Shown piece by piece: positions 42,026 through 51,773 of a DNA stretch of 64,000 bases; the first letter of the stretch is position 1; each line of letters begins with the position of its first letter. The stretch lies in assembly GCF_002960425.1 (NCBI RefSeq), contig NZ_POIZ01000039.1:18380-82379 (forward strand). The letters are read 5' to 3'. The notes below the pieces were generated by a model. The model saw only the letters and a list, made by a program, of their open reading frames with translations. It was not told where the DNA came from and searched no databases. The DNA is from Streptococcus suis. GTDB taxonomy: Bacteria; Bacillota; Bacilli; Lactobacillales; Streptococcaceae. The position numbers and the translations under genes were made by a program.

Positions 42026-42902
42026 CTAAAAATTCCTCCACGGCGGTGAAAATCTGCGTCTTGTAATCTGGCTCGCCCACTGAATAAAAGGGAACCTGCA
42101 TACGATTTCTAAACCAGGTTAATTGGCGTTTGGCGAAGCGACGGCTATTTTGCTTGACCTTATCAACTGCTTCTTCTAGGTTGATTTGACCTGCTAAGTA
42201 TGGGAAAAACTCCTTGTAGCCAATTCCCATAGCAGCTTGGGCTTGAGGATGTTCTTGGTAGAGCCAGCTAACTTCATCTAGTAAGCCCGCCGCCATCATC
42301 TTATCCACTCGCTGATTGATGCGGTCGTAAAGAACCTGTCTGTCATCCGTCAGGCAGATGTAAAGAGGCTCATATTCTGACTCTGTATTTTCTAAGTTCT
42401 TTCCAAATTTTATCAATTCTAACCCACGAATGATTCTCCGACGGCTGTTTCCCTCGACCATCAAACCTGCTTGCTCTGCCATTGTTTCCAAAACCTCGTC
42501 AGACAAGCAGTCGAGTTCAGCTCGATAAGCCAGAACTTGCTCTTGGTCAACTTGACCGCCCAGATGGTAGCCTTCCAGTAGACTTTGGATATAAAGGCCT
42601 GTCCCACCCACGATAATAGGCAGCTTGCCACGACTAGTAATGTCTGCAATCAAAGCCTTGGCTTCTACTACAAATTCATAAGCCGAATAGCCCTCGGTCA
42701 CATCTCGGACATCAATCAAGTGATGAACCGCAGCAGCCTGCTCTTCAGGACTAGCTTTTGCCGTGCCGATATCTAGGTTGCGATAGACTTGCTGGCTATC
42801 ACCGCTAATAATTTCTCCATTGTAGCACTGGGCCAATTCAATTCCTAAAGCAGTTTTTCCTACCGCAGTTGGTCCAATGACCACAATAACTTTAGTTTTC
42901 AT
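42018..42902 (-). CDS. miaA: tRNA dimethylallyltransferase
   Basis: Adds dimethylallyl to A37 of tRNAs reading codons starting with U, 294 aa. P-loop GPTAVGKT (10-17), [17 protein letters not shown] (34-50) and [14 protein letters not shown] are family signatures. It is first in the miaA-hflX-unknown-rnz-SDR operon. The 68-bp gap to the divergent DUF3042 gene contains TATTATAA, which can serve as a -10 on either strand. Confidence 0.95.
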   Translation of the reverse strand: MKTKVIVVIGPTAVGKTALGIELAQCYNGEIISGDSQQVYRNLDIGTAKASPEEQAAAVHHLIDVRDVTEGYSAYEFVVEAKALIADITSRGKLPIIVGGTGLYIQSLLEGYHLGGQVDQEQVLAYRAELDCLSDEVLETMAEQAGLMVEGNSRRRIIRGLELIKFGKNLENTESEYEPLYICLTDDRQVLYDRINQRVDKMMAAGLLDEVSWLYQEHPQAQAAMGIGYKEFFPYLAGQINLEEAVDKVKQNSRRFAKRQLTWFRNRMQVPFYSVGEPDYKTQIFTAVEEFLDD

Positions 42903-42970
42903 CTTTTTCCTTGAAAATATTTTGTTTTTTCGCTAAAATCTATTATAACACAAGTAAAGGAGAATTCACT

Positions 42971-43141
42971 ATGGCTAAAGGTTTTGGCAAAGGTTTCTTG
43001 ACAGGTGTTCTTTCTACAGTTGCTCTTGCAGCAGGTGCAGTCTTCACTGTTCACAAAACAATCATTGAACCAGAAGAAAAGAAAGAAGCCTTCATTGAGG
43101 AAAATCGTAAAAAAGCAGCACGTCGTCGTGTCGCACACTAA
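42971..43141 (+). CDS. DUF3042 family protein
   Basis: A 56-aa protein starting MAKGFGKGFLTGVLSTVALA, with a glycine-rich basic N-terminus, one membrane helix (about 9-28) and a charged tail ending RRKRVAH-like (ARRRVAH). This is the DUF3042 pattern of Lactobacillales. AAAGGAG precedes the ATG at 42971; the frame upstream to 42911 lacks a site. Divergent from miaA. No function is known. Confidence 0.85.
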   Translation: MAKGFGKGFLTGVLSTVALAAGAVFTVHKTIIEPEEKKEAFIEENRKKAARRRVAH

Positions 43142-43197
43142 TTTTTTACAATTGCTCAGGACAATAAGCTGAATTTAAGTTCATTGTCCATAAGTAC

Positions 43198-43232
43198 AAA
43201 ATCCTATCTCCTCTGTGACGATAGGATTTTTT
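43198..43232 (+). terminator. Terminator after DUF3042 gene
   Basis: AAAATCCTATC (43198-43208) and GATAGGATTTT (43220-43230) form an 11-bp stem continuing into a run of eight T. Confidence 0.88.
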
Positions 43233-43280
43233 TTGCGAACATGTTCATTTTTTTAAAACTTAAAAATAAATGTTTAAAAA

Positions 43281-43461
43281 ACGTCAATACATTGTTGTGG
43301 TAGGGAAATCAATTTTTAAATATGTCAATTCAATGCAGTTGTGTATTTTTAAATTTTTAAATATGTTAATTCAATCCATTTGAGTATTTTTACATTTTAA
43401 ACCATGTCAATTCAATGTAATTGAGCATTTTTACATTTTAAAACATGTCAATTCAATACTG
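43281..43461. repeat. Five-copy tandem array with exact 41-bp period
   Basis: The core ATGTCAATTCAAT starts at 43322, 43363 (one change), 43404 and 43445, exactly 41 bp apart, and a degenerate copy (ACGTCAATACAT) at 43281 keeps the register. Between cores lie a variable block of about 10 bp and an AT-rich block such as TTTTTACATTTTAAA. It fills much of the 488-bp convergent gap 43142-43630, where no ORF is supported. Confidence 0.8.
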
Positions 43462-43630
43462 TGACTTATTTAAAATGTTTAAAATAGATCATTTAACTAT
43501 TTTAGTACATTTTACATTGTTAATGACCAAATCACCTTCTCTGAGTTCCTATTAGGATTTCTAAAATTTTCTAGTCTACTCATCAAAGATAATAGATATA
43601 AAAAAGGCTGGCAGTTGCCAACCTATACAT

Positions 43631-44797
43631 TTAGACAATGATATCTTCTTTTTCAATCAGGACAATGGTCCACATCATGGAAATGGTCACGACTGCTAAT
43701 GCCAGAATCAGAGGCATCCAACTTCCAAACAGAGGAAAGCTATATCCTAAAAGACCTGGACCAAAGGCAGCAATCAAGTAGCCACCTGTCTGTACCATAC
43801 CAGATAACTGAGCAGTCGCCTGACTATTGCTGGTTTTCAAGGTAAAGCCCAACATCATATAAGGGAAAAGAGCTGCATTTGAGAAACTCAAAATGATGTG
43901 GAGAGCTGACCAGAGTATAAAATGCTTAGGTAGGACAGCCATCAAAAATAGACCTAGAAGGGTAGCTGAGGAAGTTATCAACATGATATTGCGACGCATT
44001 TCCTTGGTCTGACGAGAAAGGATAGCTGGGATTATCATGGACATAGGGATGGCAGTCATATTAAAGAAACCTGCCATCAAGCCTGCCTCAGCCTTACTGA
44101 AGCCAACTGACTGGGAAATGGTCGGTAACCAGGTAATCTCTGTATAGTAGAGAACAGACTGTAGCCCACCAAACAGTAAAAAGGCAAGGGCAGCTTTATT
44201 CTTCCAAATAGACTTGGTCTGCTGGCCCTGTTTTTTGGTTTCAAAACGATGATTATTACGAATATTGGGTAACCAGAGCAGAAAGGCTATCAAGACCACA
44301 GCTGTTATCAAGAGGATAAATGTTTGCCAAGAGCTCGCAGATGCAATAGGAACTGCAACCATAGCAGCTACCGTCGCAGCTACTCCCATCAAGGTAATAT
44401 AGATGGTGGTATAAAAACCAATTTTCTTTGGAAAATTAGCCGTGACCAGACTGGGCAAGAGAACATTGATAACGGCAATGGTAGCTCCAACAAGCATAGT
44501 GCCTATATATAAAGCAGGTAGATTCAGTACCCGCATCCCTGATCCAACAACCATGACCAAGAGGACCATGGCCATGAGTTTTTCCATACCAAATCTAGCA
44601 GCCAGGCGAGGAGCTAAGGAAGAACAGAGGGCAAACATAATCAAGGGAATAGAGGTCAAGATACCTAGAGAACTGACCTCTACTCCCAGACCAGCAGCTA
44701 CATCTGTCAAGATAGCAGGAAGGGCTGTAAAGGGAGCGCGCATGACCACACCCAGCATGACAATACCTGCTACGATAAATGGTGATTGTTTTTTCAT
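43631..44797 (-). CDS. MFS transporter (CynX/NimT-like)
   Basis: A 388-aa protein with about twelve membrane helices beginning MKKQSPFIVAGIVMLGVVMR, followed by RAPFTALPAI. The Arg-Ala-Pro after helix 1 and the pattern of short loops match the CynX/NimT branch of the major facilitator superfamily (cyanate or nitroimidazole-type transporters). The actual substrate is unknown, export or uptake cannot be decided. It is monocistronic. Confidence 0.85.
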   Translation of the reverse strand: MKKQSPFIVAGIVMLGVVMRAPFTALPAILTDVAAGLGVEVSSLGILTSIPLIMFALCSSLAPRLAARFGMEKLMAMVLLVMVVGSGMRVLNLPALYIGTMLVGATIAVINVLLPSLVTANFPKKIGFYTTIYITLMGVAATVAAMVAVPIASASSWQTFILLITAVVLIAFLLWLPNIRNNHRFETKKQGQQTKSIWKNKAALAFLLFGGLQSVLYYTEITWLPTISQSVGFSKAEAGLMAGFFNMTAIPMSMIIPAILSRQTKEMRRNIMLITSSATLLGLFLMAVLPKHFILWSALHIILSFSNAALFPYMMLGFTLKTSNSQATAQLSGMVQTGGYLIAAFGPGLLGYSFPLFGSWMPLILALAVVTISMMWTIVLIEKEDIIV

Positions 44798-44887
44798 TAT
44801 TCTCTCCTAAATAAAACGTTCGGATTTCAGTATCTCTGATTATATCACACTTGACAAGTGATAGAAAGTTATTTTTATTTTTTCAAG

Positions 44888-44914
44888 AAAAACCATGGTC
44901 AGACCATGGTTTTA
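44888..44914 (-). terminator. Terminator after the Pht gene
   Basis: AAAACCATGGTC and GACCATGGTTTT form a long stem, with TTTTTC on the minus strand and a T-rich run on the plus strand. Confidence 0.8.
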
Positions 44915-44931
44915 ACATTTTTTATTAGGTA

Positions 44932-47900
44932 TTATTCATCAAAAGAGTTGAAATCGAAGCTCCCTAGCGGTTTCCAGGTCAAGCCGATGTCTTCACTTTC
45001 CTCTTCGGAAGTTGAACCTGTAAATTCACCGAAAATATCGGACAGCCATTCTAGGTCTTCATCGGATAGTTCCACTTCTTCCTCCTCTGCAGTTTCACTA
45101 GGCAAAGCTTGTTCTTCTGCTGCTGGACTGCTTGGCTCCGAAGCTGGAGCTGATGAGGCATTTGTTTCTTCTGTTGGCGAAGGAATTTCTTGTACTTCTG
45201 CAGGGCTTGTTGCATCACTTGAAGCACTTTCTTCTTCTACACCTTCGCTAGCTATTGGGGCGGTAGCTTCTGCCTTGCCAACTTCTGTAGGACTGGTTGC
45301 CTGTTCAGAATTTGTCTCAATTTCTGAAGAAGAACTTTCTTCAACTGGTTGTGATAAACTGGATAGACTTTCACTTTCATGTTCATGGATTGGACCAGAT
45401 GAGCTTTCAGGACTATCCTGACTGGTTGGACTGGCCAGCCCTTCACTTTCCTCACTTACTGGGATAGGACTTGTCGGCTCTGATGTTGCTAGAACGTTCT
45501 CTGGAAGACTCAAAGGACTGACAAAGAAATCCCTAGTTCCTTCAACAAACATATTCATTTCTAGGCGGTTCATCTGCATCACGCCATAGTCATCTGACAT
45601 TTCTAGTTGCTGATGGACTTGAGTTTTCACATCATTGGCAACGGCAATACTGTTGGCAATTAGGTCTTCTGCCAGTGACATTGGACTGGCAGCCAATTCT
45701 CTGCGAACAACCAAACCATAGATTTGATTGATGAGACGAGCAGCCTCTTGACGAGTAGGTGCTTGAAGATATGGGCTATCAATATGGGCAAGTAAATAAT
45801 CCATATACTCCATCAAACGAATTTCTGCTCGGTCTTGGAATTGCTGAATTTCCTGCAAACTATGGGAAATCCTTGCCAACTCACGCTCATCTCCTTTCAG
45901 ACTAGCTTGGTTGATTTGGTCAACCCAGCTAGCTTGCGAGGTCACTGTCCCTGTTAGATTGGTCTGTCTTAATAGGGCAAGTAGGTCCTGATAAGCCTGA
46001 TTATCCGTCACATGACTAGGAGATGGAGTCGGAGTTTCATGCTCCGCTTGCTCCACGATTTCAGGGAAGGTCATCTGTCTGGTAAACATCTCACGGATGT
46101 CCCCCACAAATGCTTCCATGAATGCCCTGTTTTCCTGCAATTTTTCAGAGGCAGGACTGGTTTGGATAGGGTAAGTCTGATTGGCTGCCTTGGCAAGATG
46201 GAGGGCAATTTTCAGGTCAACTAATTCTTTGGACAAGTCCAGTGGTTTGACGGAAGCATTGCCACCTAAGGTTGCTTGGAATAAACGATCCAATGTGCTC
46301 GCCAATCTTTCCTGCAAATCAGGTGCAAGATAGGTTTGATCCAACTGACCAAGCAAATAATCCATATACTCCATAACTGTAATATCTGGACGGTCTTGGA
46401 AATGTTTCAACTCTTGCAAGAGATGTTCCAAATTGAGCAAGGTCTGTCTGTCCTTAGCTTGACTGGCTTGATTGAGTTGGTTGGTTAATTCTTCCTTATT
46501 AACTGGCAGATTGTTGGTATCAAGTAAGCGGATCTGTTCCAGAATAGATGGGTAGAGTGGATCTGTATTTTCCTCTGTAGAATTATCAACTTCCTGCAAG
46601 ATATGGACCTTTTCAAATTGATTCAACATAGCCAGATAACCTGCTGTCGAATTGGTCACAAGTTCATCTAAATTGCTAGCAAAGTCGTCCAAAGCCCGTT
46701 CGATACGACGGTATTCCTTGCTGCTTGCCCCGAATTTTTCAGCCACCGATTGACGCAAATGAGCCAGCTGACTATCCACAGTCGCTCGGTCAAATTCCCC
46801 TTCCTGATAGCTACCTGAAATGGCTGGCAATTTATTGGCAAGATAAGGCTCAATGCCCTCCACAGCCTGAATATGTAAGACATGGTCATGGCTACCATGT
46901 GGCAGAACGAATTTCTTGTCGCGAATGATGAGTTTAGATGGTGCGATACCAGTCCGCTTGGCTACCGCCAAAAGCTCCGCTTCAAAGTCCCTCTCTGGAT
47001 CCCCTGTCACCTCTGGAATAACCAACATGGACCGTAAAATCACATAAGGATGGACATGGGTCGGGTCATAGGCATGACTTGGATCATTGAAACTAAAGGT
47101 CGTATCCGAAACCCGAATAGCTTCTTTTGGCACACCATAGACTTTAGAAATATAGTCAATTTTTCGTGCCAAGTCCTCTTCACTTTCAAAAGGCTTGGTC
47201 AGATCAATATTCTTCAAAAGCACCAGATGGTCATGGTCGCCATGGGGGTACATAAATGCCTGACCTTGTGGCGTGTCCAAAAGGGTAATGGAGCTGATTG
47301 GCAAACCGAGAGCTTGGGCCAGATAGTTCCGTTTAGCTGCGACCTCATCCTCGACAGTCACCTCTGTCGAAACTGATGGCACAGCACTTGAAACGGTGTC
47401 AGAATGTGTCGGTTGGCTTGATTGAGCTGGTTCAACGACTTCTGACATTGACGGAAGTGTTTCGGTGGATTGACTTGGCAAACCACTTGAGCTAGCGGTG
47501 CTAGATGGCAGCGACGTTGATGAACTCATTTCACTGCTTGATGGAGAACTTGGAGAATGGTCAGTTTCTCCCTCCTCTGGACTTTCAAAAGGCTTGGTCA
47601 GGTCAATATTCTTCAAAAGCACCAGATGGTCATGGTCACCATGGGGATACATGAAGACCTGACCTTGTGGGGTATCCAAAAGGGTAATGGAATTGACTGG
47701 CAAACCGAGGGCTTGGGCCAGGTAGTTCCGTTTGGCTGTGACCTCATCCACCACAACCTCCGCTGTCGGAGCAACAGCTGCTGAATTAGGCGCTTCAGCC
47801 ACCTCTGACAAGGATGGGCTGGTTGTGGTTGATGCTTCTGGCTCACTTGTTTCTTGGCTACCAGTAGTTGAACTTGTGGAGCTGGAGCTTGTTGGCTGTT

Positions 47901-49452
47901 CTGAGCTAGACGAAGTCGTTTCGCTAGCTGATGGCGAGCTTGGAGAATGCTCCTCTTCTTCACTTTCAAAAGGTTTTGTCAGGTCAATATTCTTTAAGAG
48001 TACCAAATGGTCATGGTCACCATGGGGATACATGAAGGCCTGACCTTGAGGCGTATCCAAAAGGGTGATAGAATTGACTGGCAAACCGAGGGCTTGGGCC
48101 AGGTAGTTCCGTTTGGCTGTGACCCCATCCGCCACAGTCGCCTCTGCAGGAGTAACAGGTGCTGGACTTGGCGCTGGTGACTGGCTGGAGGCTACTACTT
48201 CCGTTTTTTCCACTGGTTTTGTAACCACATTGGTGAGGACTGCTGGAAGTGGTTGAATTGGAGTAGCTTGACTAGATTGATCTTCTAGCAAATAAGCCCA
48301 CTTAGAAGTTGCCACTTGCTCTCTACGCAAAACGTGGATATGCCCCTGGTGTTGAATGAGCAGACCAACCGCATTCTGACCGATAAGCCCACTTCCATCA
48401 AAGAGAAAGCCATCGCTGGTCGGATAGTCAATCCCAGCAATCCCTTGACGAGAAACCACAGACGCTGCTTGATTAGTACCTGCAGTAACTACTGGAACTG
48501 GTAGGTTAGCTATTGGGGAAACAGGTAAAGTCACCAAGTGATTTTGCATAACCGGTGCCGCCGCTTTCGAACTAGCAAACTGGCTAGCACCTGTATGAAC
48601 AGGATTTCCCACACTTCCACCGACAGTTTGTTTCAAAATATAATGGTAATGATCTCCATGGCGAACTGTATAGCCATTAGCATCCTCAGCTACAATATCA
48701 GCAGGGTTGAATTGATAATGGTCCTGACCAGCCTGACTGGATGACTGACTAGATGTACTATTTTCCTGCTTCTTGGTCACATCAGCTCCAGCTGGGATAA
48801 GGTACTCCCACTTACTACCTTTCAAGTCACCATAAAAGATAAAGTGACTGTGACCATTATGCTCAACGATAATGCCCGTATCCGTCTTGCTTGAAATTTG
48901 CTTGGCATCGCTCAATAAAAAACCGTCGCTGGTTGGTCTATCAATCCCGGCCACACCTACTGGATTGGTCGATGACTGTTTTTGCTCTTCATGAGCATGG
49001 TCATGGTTGTGATCGTGTCCATGGTGGTCATGTTCAGGATTATTTGCCGTTAATTTCCGGGCTTCCTCTAAAGTAACAAGACCATCTCCAGTCTTCTTAG
49101 GATAATAATAGACCTTGCCATTGACTTGAATAATATAGCCTGTCCGTACCTTATACAAGACATCTTTTTCATTAAATTGATAGTTCTTATCTTCTAACAA
49201 GGTTTCCTTTAGGAACTTGGCATCGTAGGGTACAGAGCCTTTTTCCACATGTTGATGATCGCCGTGGATAAGGACATAACCATCCTCAGTCAACTCCGCA
49301 ACGACATAGACCGTTTCCTCTTTCTGAACCTGTTCCTGCTTTACTTTTTCGTCAAGCACCTGCGTAGCTTGTTTCTGCTGGCAAGCCAACAAGGTCAAAC
49401 CACACAATAAGCTTATGCCTGTCAAGGCAAGATTTCGTTTCTTCTTCACCAT
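44932..49452 (-). CDS. Histidine-triad (Pht/HtpS-like) surface lipoprotein
   Basis: A 1506-aa surface protein. A signal peptide ends in the lipobox LLAC (lipidated Cys24). His-triad motifs HxxHxH occur at HGDHQH (63-68), HNGHSH (198-203), HGDHYH (265-270), HQGHIH (368-373), HGDHDH (477-482, 604-609, 737-742) and HGSHDH further on; a free His/Asp cluster sits at 141-154. Three near-identical segments around each HGDHDH (starting about 445, 571 and 704) are joined by Ser/Thr/Pro/Glu linkers. The C-terminus is helical and then Ser/Glu-rich, without LPXTG. Pht proteins bind zinc and hand it to AdcA-type importers; two AdcR-like boxes flank its promoter. Confidence 0.92.
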   Translation of the reverse strand: MVKKKRNLALTGISLLCGLTLLACQQKQATQVLDEKVKQEQVQKEETVYVVAELTEDGYVLIHGDHQHVEKGSVPYDAKFLKETLLEDKNYQFNEKDVLYKVRTGYIIQVNGKVYYYPKKTGDGLVTLEEARKLTANNPEHDHHGHDHNHDHAHEEQKQSSTNPVGVAGIDRPTSDGFLLSDAKQISSKTDTGIIVEHNGHSHFIFYGDLKGSKWEYLIPAGADVTKKQENSTSSQSSSQAGQDHYQFNPADIVAEDANGYTVRHGDHYHYILKQTVGGSVGNPVHTGASQFASSKAAAPVMQNHLVTLPVSPIANLPVPVVTAGTNQAASVVSRQGIAGIDYPTSDGFLFDGSGLIGQNAVGLLIQHQGHIHVLRREQVATSKWAYLLEDQSSQATPIQPLPAVLTNVVTKPVEKTEVVASSQSPAPSPAPVTPAEATVADGVTAKRNYLAQALGLPVNSITLLDTPQGQAFMYPHGDHDHLVLLKNIDLTKPFESEEEEHSPSSPSASETTSSSSEQPTSSSSTSSTTGSQETSEPEASTTTSPSLSEVAEAPNSAAVAPTAEVVVDEVTAKRNYLAQALGLPVNSITLLDTPQGQVFMYPHGDHDHLVLLKNIDLTKPFESPEEGETDHSPSSPSSSEMSSSTSLPSSTASSSGLPSQSTETLPSMSEVVEPAQSSQPTHSDTVSSAVPSVSTEVTVEDEVAAKRNYLAQALGLPISSITLLDTPQGQAFMYPHGDHDHLVLLKNIDLTKPFESEEDLARKIDYISKVYGVPKEAIRVSDTTFSFNDPSHAYDPTHVHPYVILRSMLVIPEVTGDPERDFEAELLAVAKRTGIAPSKLIIRDKKFVLPHGSHDHVLHIQAVEGIEPYLANKLPAISGSYQEGEFDRATVDSQLAHLRQSVAEKFGASSKEYRRIERALDDFASNLDELVTNSTAGYLAMLNQFEKVHILQEVDNSTEENTDPLYPSILEQIRLLDTNNLPVNKEELTNQLNQASQAKDRQTLLNLEHLLQELKHFQDRPDITVMEYMDYLLGQLDQTYLAPDLQERLASTLDRLFQATLGGNASVKPLDLSKELVDLKIALHLAKAANQTYPIQTSPASEKLQENRAFMEAFVGDIREMFTRQMTFPEIVEQAEHETPTPSPSHVTDNQAYQDLLALLRQTNLTGTVTSQASWVDQINQASLKGDERELARISHSLQEIQQFQDRAEIRLMEYMDYLLAHIDSPYLQAPTRQEAARLINQIYGLVVRRELAASPMSLAEDLIANSIAVANDVKTQVHQQLEMSDDYGVMQMNRLEMNMFVEGTRDFFVSPLSLPENVLATSEPTSPIPVSEESEGLASPTSQDSPESSSGPIHEHESESLSSLSQPVEESSSSEIETNSEQATSPTEVGKAEATAPIASEGVEEESASSDATSPAEVQEIPSPTEETNASSAPASEPSSPAAEEQALPSETAEEEEVELSDEDLEWLSDIFGEFTGSTSEEESEDIGLTWKPLGSFDFNSFDE

Positions 49453-49476
49453 ACTCTCCTTGATAAAAATAAGTAT

Positions 49477-49539
49477 TTTACCAGTTAAGTATATACCTTC
49501 AAAGACAAATAGTCAACCAGTTAATTATAAAACGGTTAA
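49477..49539 (-). promoter_or_regulatory. Pht promoter with AdcR-type zinc boxes
   Basis: On the minus strand TTGACT (49511-49516) and TATACT (49488-49493) are 17 bp apart. TTAACTGGTTGA (49513-49524) overlaps the -35 and TTAACTGGTAAA (49477-49488) follows the -10; each matches 11 of 12 positions of the AdcR consensus TTAACYRGTTAA. A weaker third copy (10 of 12) is at 49528-49539. Confidence 0.8.
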
Positions 49540-49555
49540 GTTTATGCTAAAAGAA

Positions 49556-49577
49556 TAGAACTTTCCAAAGAAAGTTC
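49556..49577 (-). terminator. Possible terminator after the GntP permease
   Basis: GAACTTTC (49558-49565) pairs with GAAAGTTC (49570-49577). The following T run is short and interrupted. Confidence 0.5.
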
Positions 49578-49590
49578 CATTTCAATTCTT

Positions 49591-50901
49591 CTAATAAAGT
49601 AAGCCTACCAAGGCTAAGATAACCATGAGAGCCAAGATATGTCCAACAGTTACCAGTACAAATGAATACTTGAGACCACGCTTCATGCTGATTTTTGACA
49701 GATTGTGGAAGGTAATCATAACACCTGATTGTGGTACAACGGTCAGAATAGCTGAAGCCACTACAACTACACGGTGGAGGATTTCGGGATTGATCCCCAT
49801 TTCCAAGTAAGCTGGCAAGAAATTACTTGAAGCGATACCAACCGCACCAGAGGATGAACCAATAATACCACTGAGCAGGGCAGTTGACACAGACAAGCTA
49901 ATCAAAGGCGAACCCGGAATTTGTTGGATCCACTCCTGAATAACAGCGAAACCAGCTGACAAAGTCAATACTGTACCAAAAGCCACCGTGCTTGAAGTGG
50001 CGAAGGCCGGAACAATAGAAGCAGTCGCACCTGAATTCAAAAGTTCCTTCTGATTAGGCAGGTAAGGATAGAACAAGATGGCTGACAAAACAATAGATAC
50101 CAACAAGCCAATAGCCAAGACATTAGGCGTCTTGTTCAAGAGGAAGATAGTCCCAATCAAGCTAAGCAAGGGCAAGATAGAAAAGAGCAAATTCGGTCTT
50201 TTTTCAGCCAAGTCAACAACAGTATCGTCATCATCCTCGGTGTAGGTTTCCCCATTTGCCAAACTTTTCTTGAGGCAATATGCCATGTAGAAGAGGCCAA
50301 AGAGCAAGAGAACCAAACTAGCTGCTAAACTAATGAGCGGAGCAGCTGTCAAACTCGTTCCCAAAACCTTGGTCGGAATAACGTTCTGAATGGACGGTGT
50401 CCCGGGTAAGGTGGTCATGGTATAGGTACTAGCCCCCATGAAAACTGGAAGCGGAAAGAGAGCCCAGTTGATATTCAACTCCTTGAAAAGAGGACGTGAC
50501 AGAGGTAAGAGGGTGAAGATCACAACGAAGATACTCACACCACCATAGGTTAAGATACTTGTGATAAGGGCAATAGCCAGCAAAACCTTGTAAGGACTAT
50601 CTTTTCCCATAACCTTCAAAATACTATTGGCAATGGTCAGGGTTGCTCCACTGGCTTCCATGTAGCGAGCCAAAATAGAGCCCAACATGAAAATCACAAA
50701 GTTATTGATTAAAAAGCCAGCCAGACCAGCCATATAGGACTGTTCCTTTCCCAACATAGCTTCGATAATGTTCATCTGGTTGGTCACCAGAATTATCAAA
50801 CTAGCAACAGGGGCTGCCACAATAACGTGCAAATTCTTTGATGTCAAATAAATAATGGCTACAACAGCCAATAAAACTCCTAAAATCGCTAAAATTTCCA
50901 T
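49591..50901 (-). CDS. GntP-family permease
   Basis: A 436-aa membrane protein with about twelve helices in the GntP/ion-transporter superfamily, with ILTYGGVSIFVVIF (about 113-126) and a late SSSGAVGIASSNF. Gluconate, hydroxybutyrate or other organic acids are possible substrates; none is identifiable. It begins 18 nt after folK on the same strand with AGGAG, so it may be the last gene of the folate operon. Confidence 0.82.
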   Translation of the reverse strand: MEILAILGVLLAVVAIIYLTSKNLHVIVAAPVASLIILVTNQMNIIEAMLGKEQSYMAGLAGFLINNFVIFMLGSILARYMEASGATLTIANSILKVMGKDSPYKVLLAIALITSILTYGGVSIFVVIFTLLPLSRPLFKELNINWALFPLPVFMGASTYTMTTLPGTPSIQNVIPTKVLGTSLTAAPLISLAASLVLLLFGLFYMAYCLKKSLANGETYTEDDDDTVVDLAEKRPNLLFSILPLLSLIGTIFLLNKTPNVLAIGLLVSIVLSAILFYPYLPNQKELLNSGATASIVPAFATSSTVAFGTVLTLSAGFAVIQEWIQQIPGSPLISLSVSTALLSGIIGSSSGAVGIASSNFLPAYLEMGINPEILHRVVVVASAILTVVPQSGVMITFHNLSKISMKRGLKYSFVLVTVGHILALMVILALVGLLY

Positions 50902-50919
50902 AATTCTCCTAATATTTTT

Positions 50920-51414
50920 CTAAATTTTTTTATCTAAACATTCAATTTTTTCATCTTTCAAGGGAAGCAAGAGCTCTGCCACTGTCTTTTGCAAGACAGG
51001 ATGACGGTAATCTGCTGCAATATCAGCCAGAGGTAAAAGAACAAATGCCCGCTCATGGGCATATGGATGGGGAACGATGAGGTTTTCTTCCTCAATCACT
51101 TGTTCATCCCAAAAAATAATATCTAAATCGATGGTGCGTTGGCCCCACTTTTCAATCCTGACCCGATCCAAGTCCAATTCAATCTGCTGGCAGACAGCTA
51201 AAAAGTCTTGGGCAGATAAATCTGTTTCAACCTGACAGGCTAGGTTGAGGAAATCAGCCTGGTCCGTCTTGCCCCAAGCTGGAGTTTCATAAATGGAAGA
51301 AACCAAACCAAGTCGACAGTTAGGATGACGGTCTAGGGCTTCTAAAGCAGCTTCTAAATAAGCTAAACGGTCTCCCATATTTCCGCCAATGCTGAGATAG
51401 GCTAAGTGTTTCAT
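50920..51414 (-). CDS. folK: 2-amino-4-hydroxy-6-hydroxymethyldihydropteridine pyrophosphokinase
   Basis: HPPK of folate synthesis, 164 aa. LSIGGNMGDRLAYLE (7-21), with the conserved Gly-Asn-xx-Asp-Arg, and the signature RTIDLDIIFWD (about 94-104) with the two metal-binding aspartates. It overlaps folB by 4 nt. Confidence 0.94.
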   Translation of the reverse strand: MKHLAYLSIGGNMGDRLAYLEAALEALDRHPNCRLGLVSSIYETPAWGKTDQADFLNLACQVETDLSAQDFLAVCQQIELDLDRVRIEKWGQRTIDLDIIFWDEQVIEEENLIVPHPYAHERAFVLLPLADIAADYRHPVLQKTVAELLLPLKDEKIECLDKKI

Positions 51415-51773
51415 GGGCGTTCACGCTCCAGTTCAATCCCAACTGAGTCATAGTGGCCAGCAATGGGTGGATTTTCCTTGTAAATGGCCAAACCAATCTT
51501 TTCTACCTTTGGAAACTGGTCAAAAATCTCCTGACAAATAACACCTGCTACCTTTTCTATAAGGGTATAGGGCTTGCCTTCCACAACTGACTTGATGGTT
51601 TCAAAGACCATGCCGTAGTGGACCGTATCTTCCAACTGGTCTGTTTGCGAGGCGGCTGTCAGATCGACATACAAGTCACAATCAACTGTAAAAATCTGAC
51701 CGAGGACCTGCTCTTCTTTGAATGCCCCATGATAGCCGTAAAAACGGCATTTATTGAGGGAAATCTTATCCAT
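51411..51773 (-). CDS. folB: Dihydroneopterin aldolase
   Basis: Releases glycolaldehyde from dihydroneopterin, 120 aa from the ATG at 51773 (GGAGGG upstream; the frame-start at 51785 lies before the site). FYGYHGAFKEEQVLGQ (8-23) with the conserved Tyr-His-Gly and the late Lys in KENPPI are family landmarks. It overlaps the 3' end of folP by 8 nt. Confidence 0.93.
   Translation of the reverse strand: MDKISLNKCRFYGYHGAFKEEQVLGQIFTVDCDLYVDLTAASQTDQLEDTVHYGMVFETIKSVVEGKPYTLIEKVAGVICQEIFDQFPKVEKIGLAIYKENPPIAGHYDSVGIELERERP

Noticed and set aside
43281..43461. CRISPR array
   Set aside because: The period is 41 bp with conserved AT-rich content throughout; there are no unique 30-bp spacers and no cas genes.
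45252..45455. Small ORFs inside the Pht gene
   Set aside because: They are shadow frames of the repetitive, Ser/Glu-rich coding sequence.
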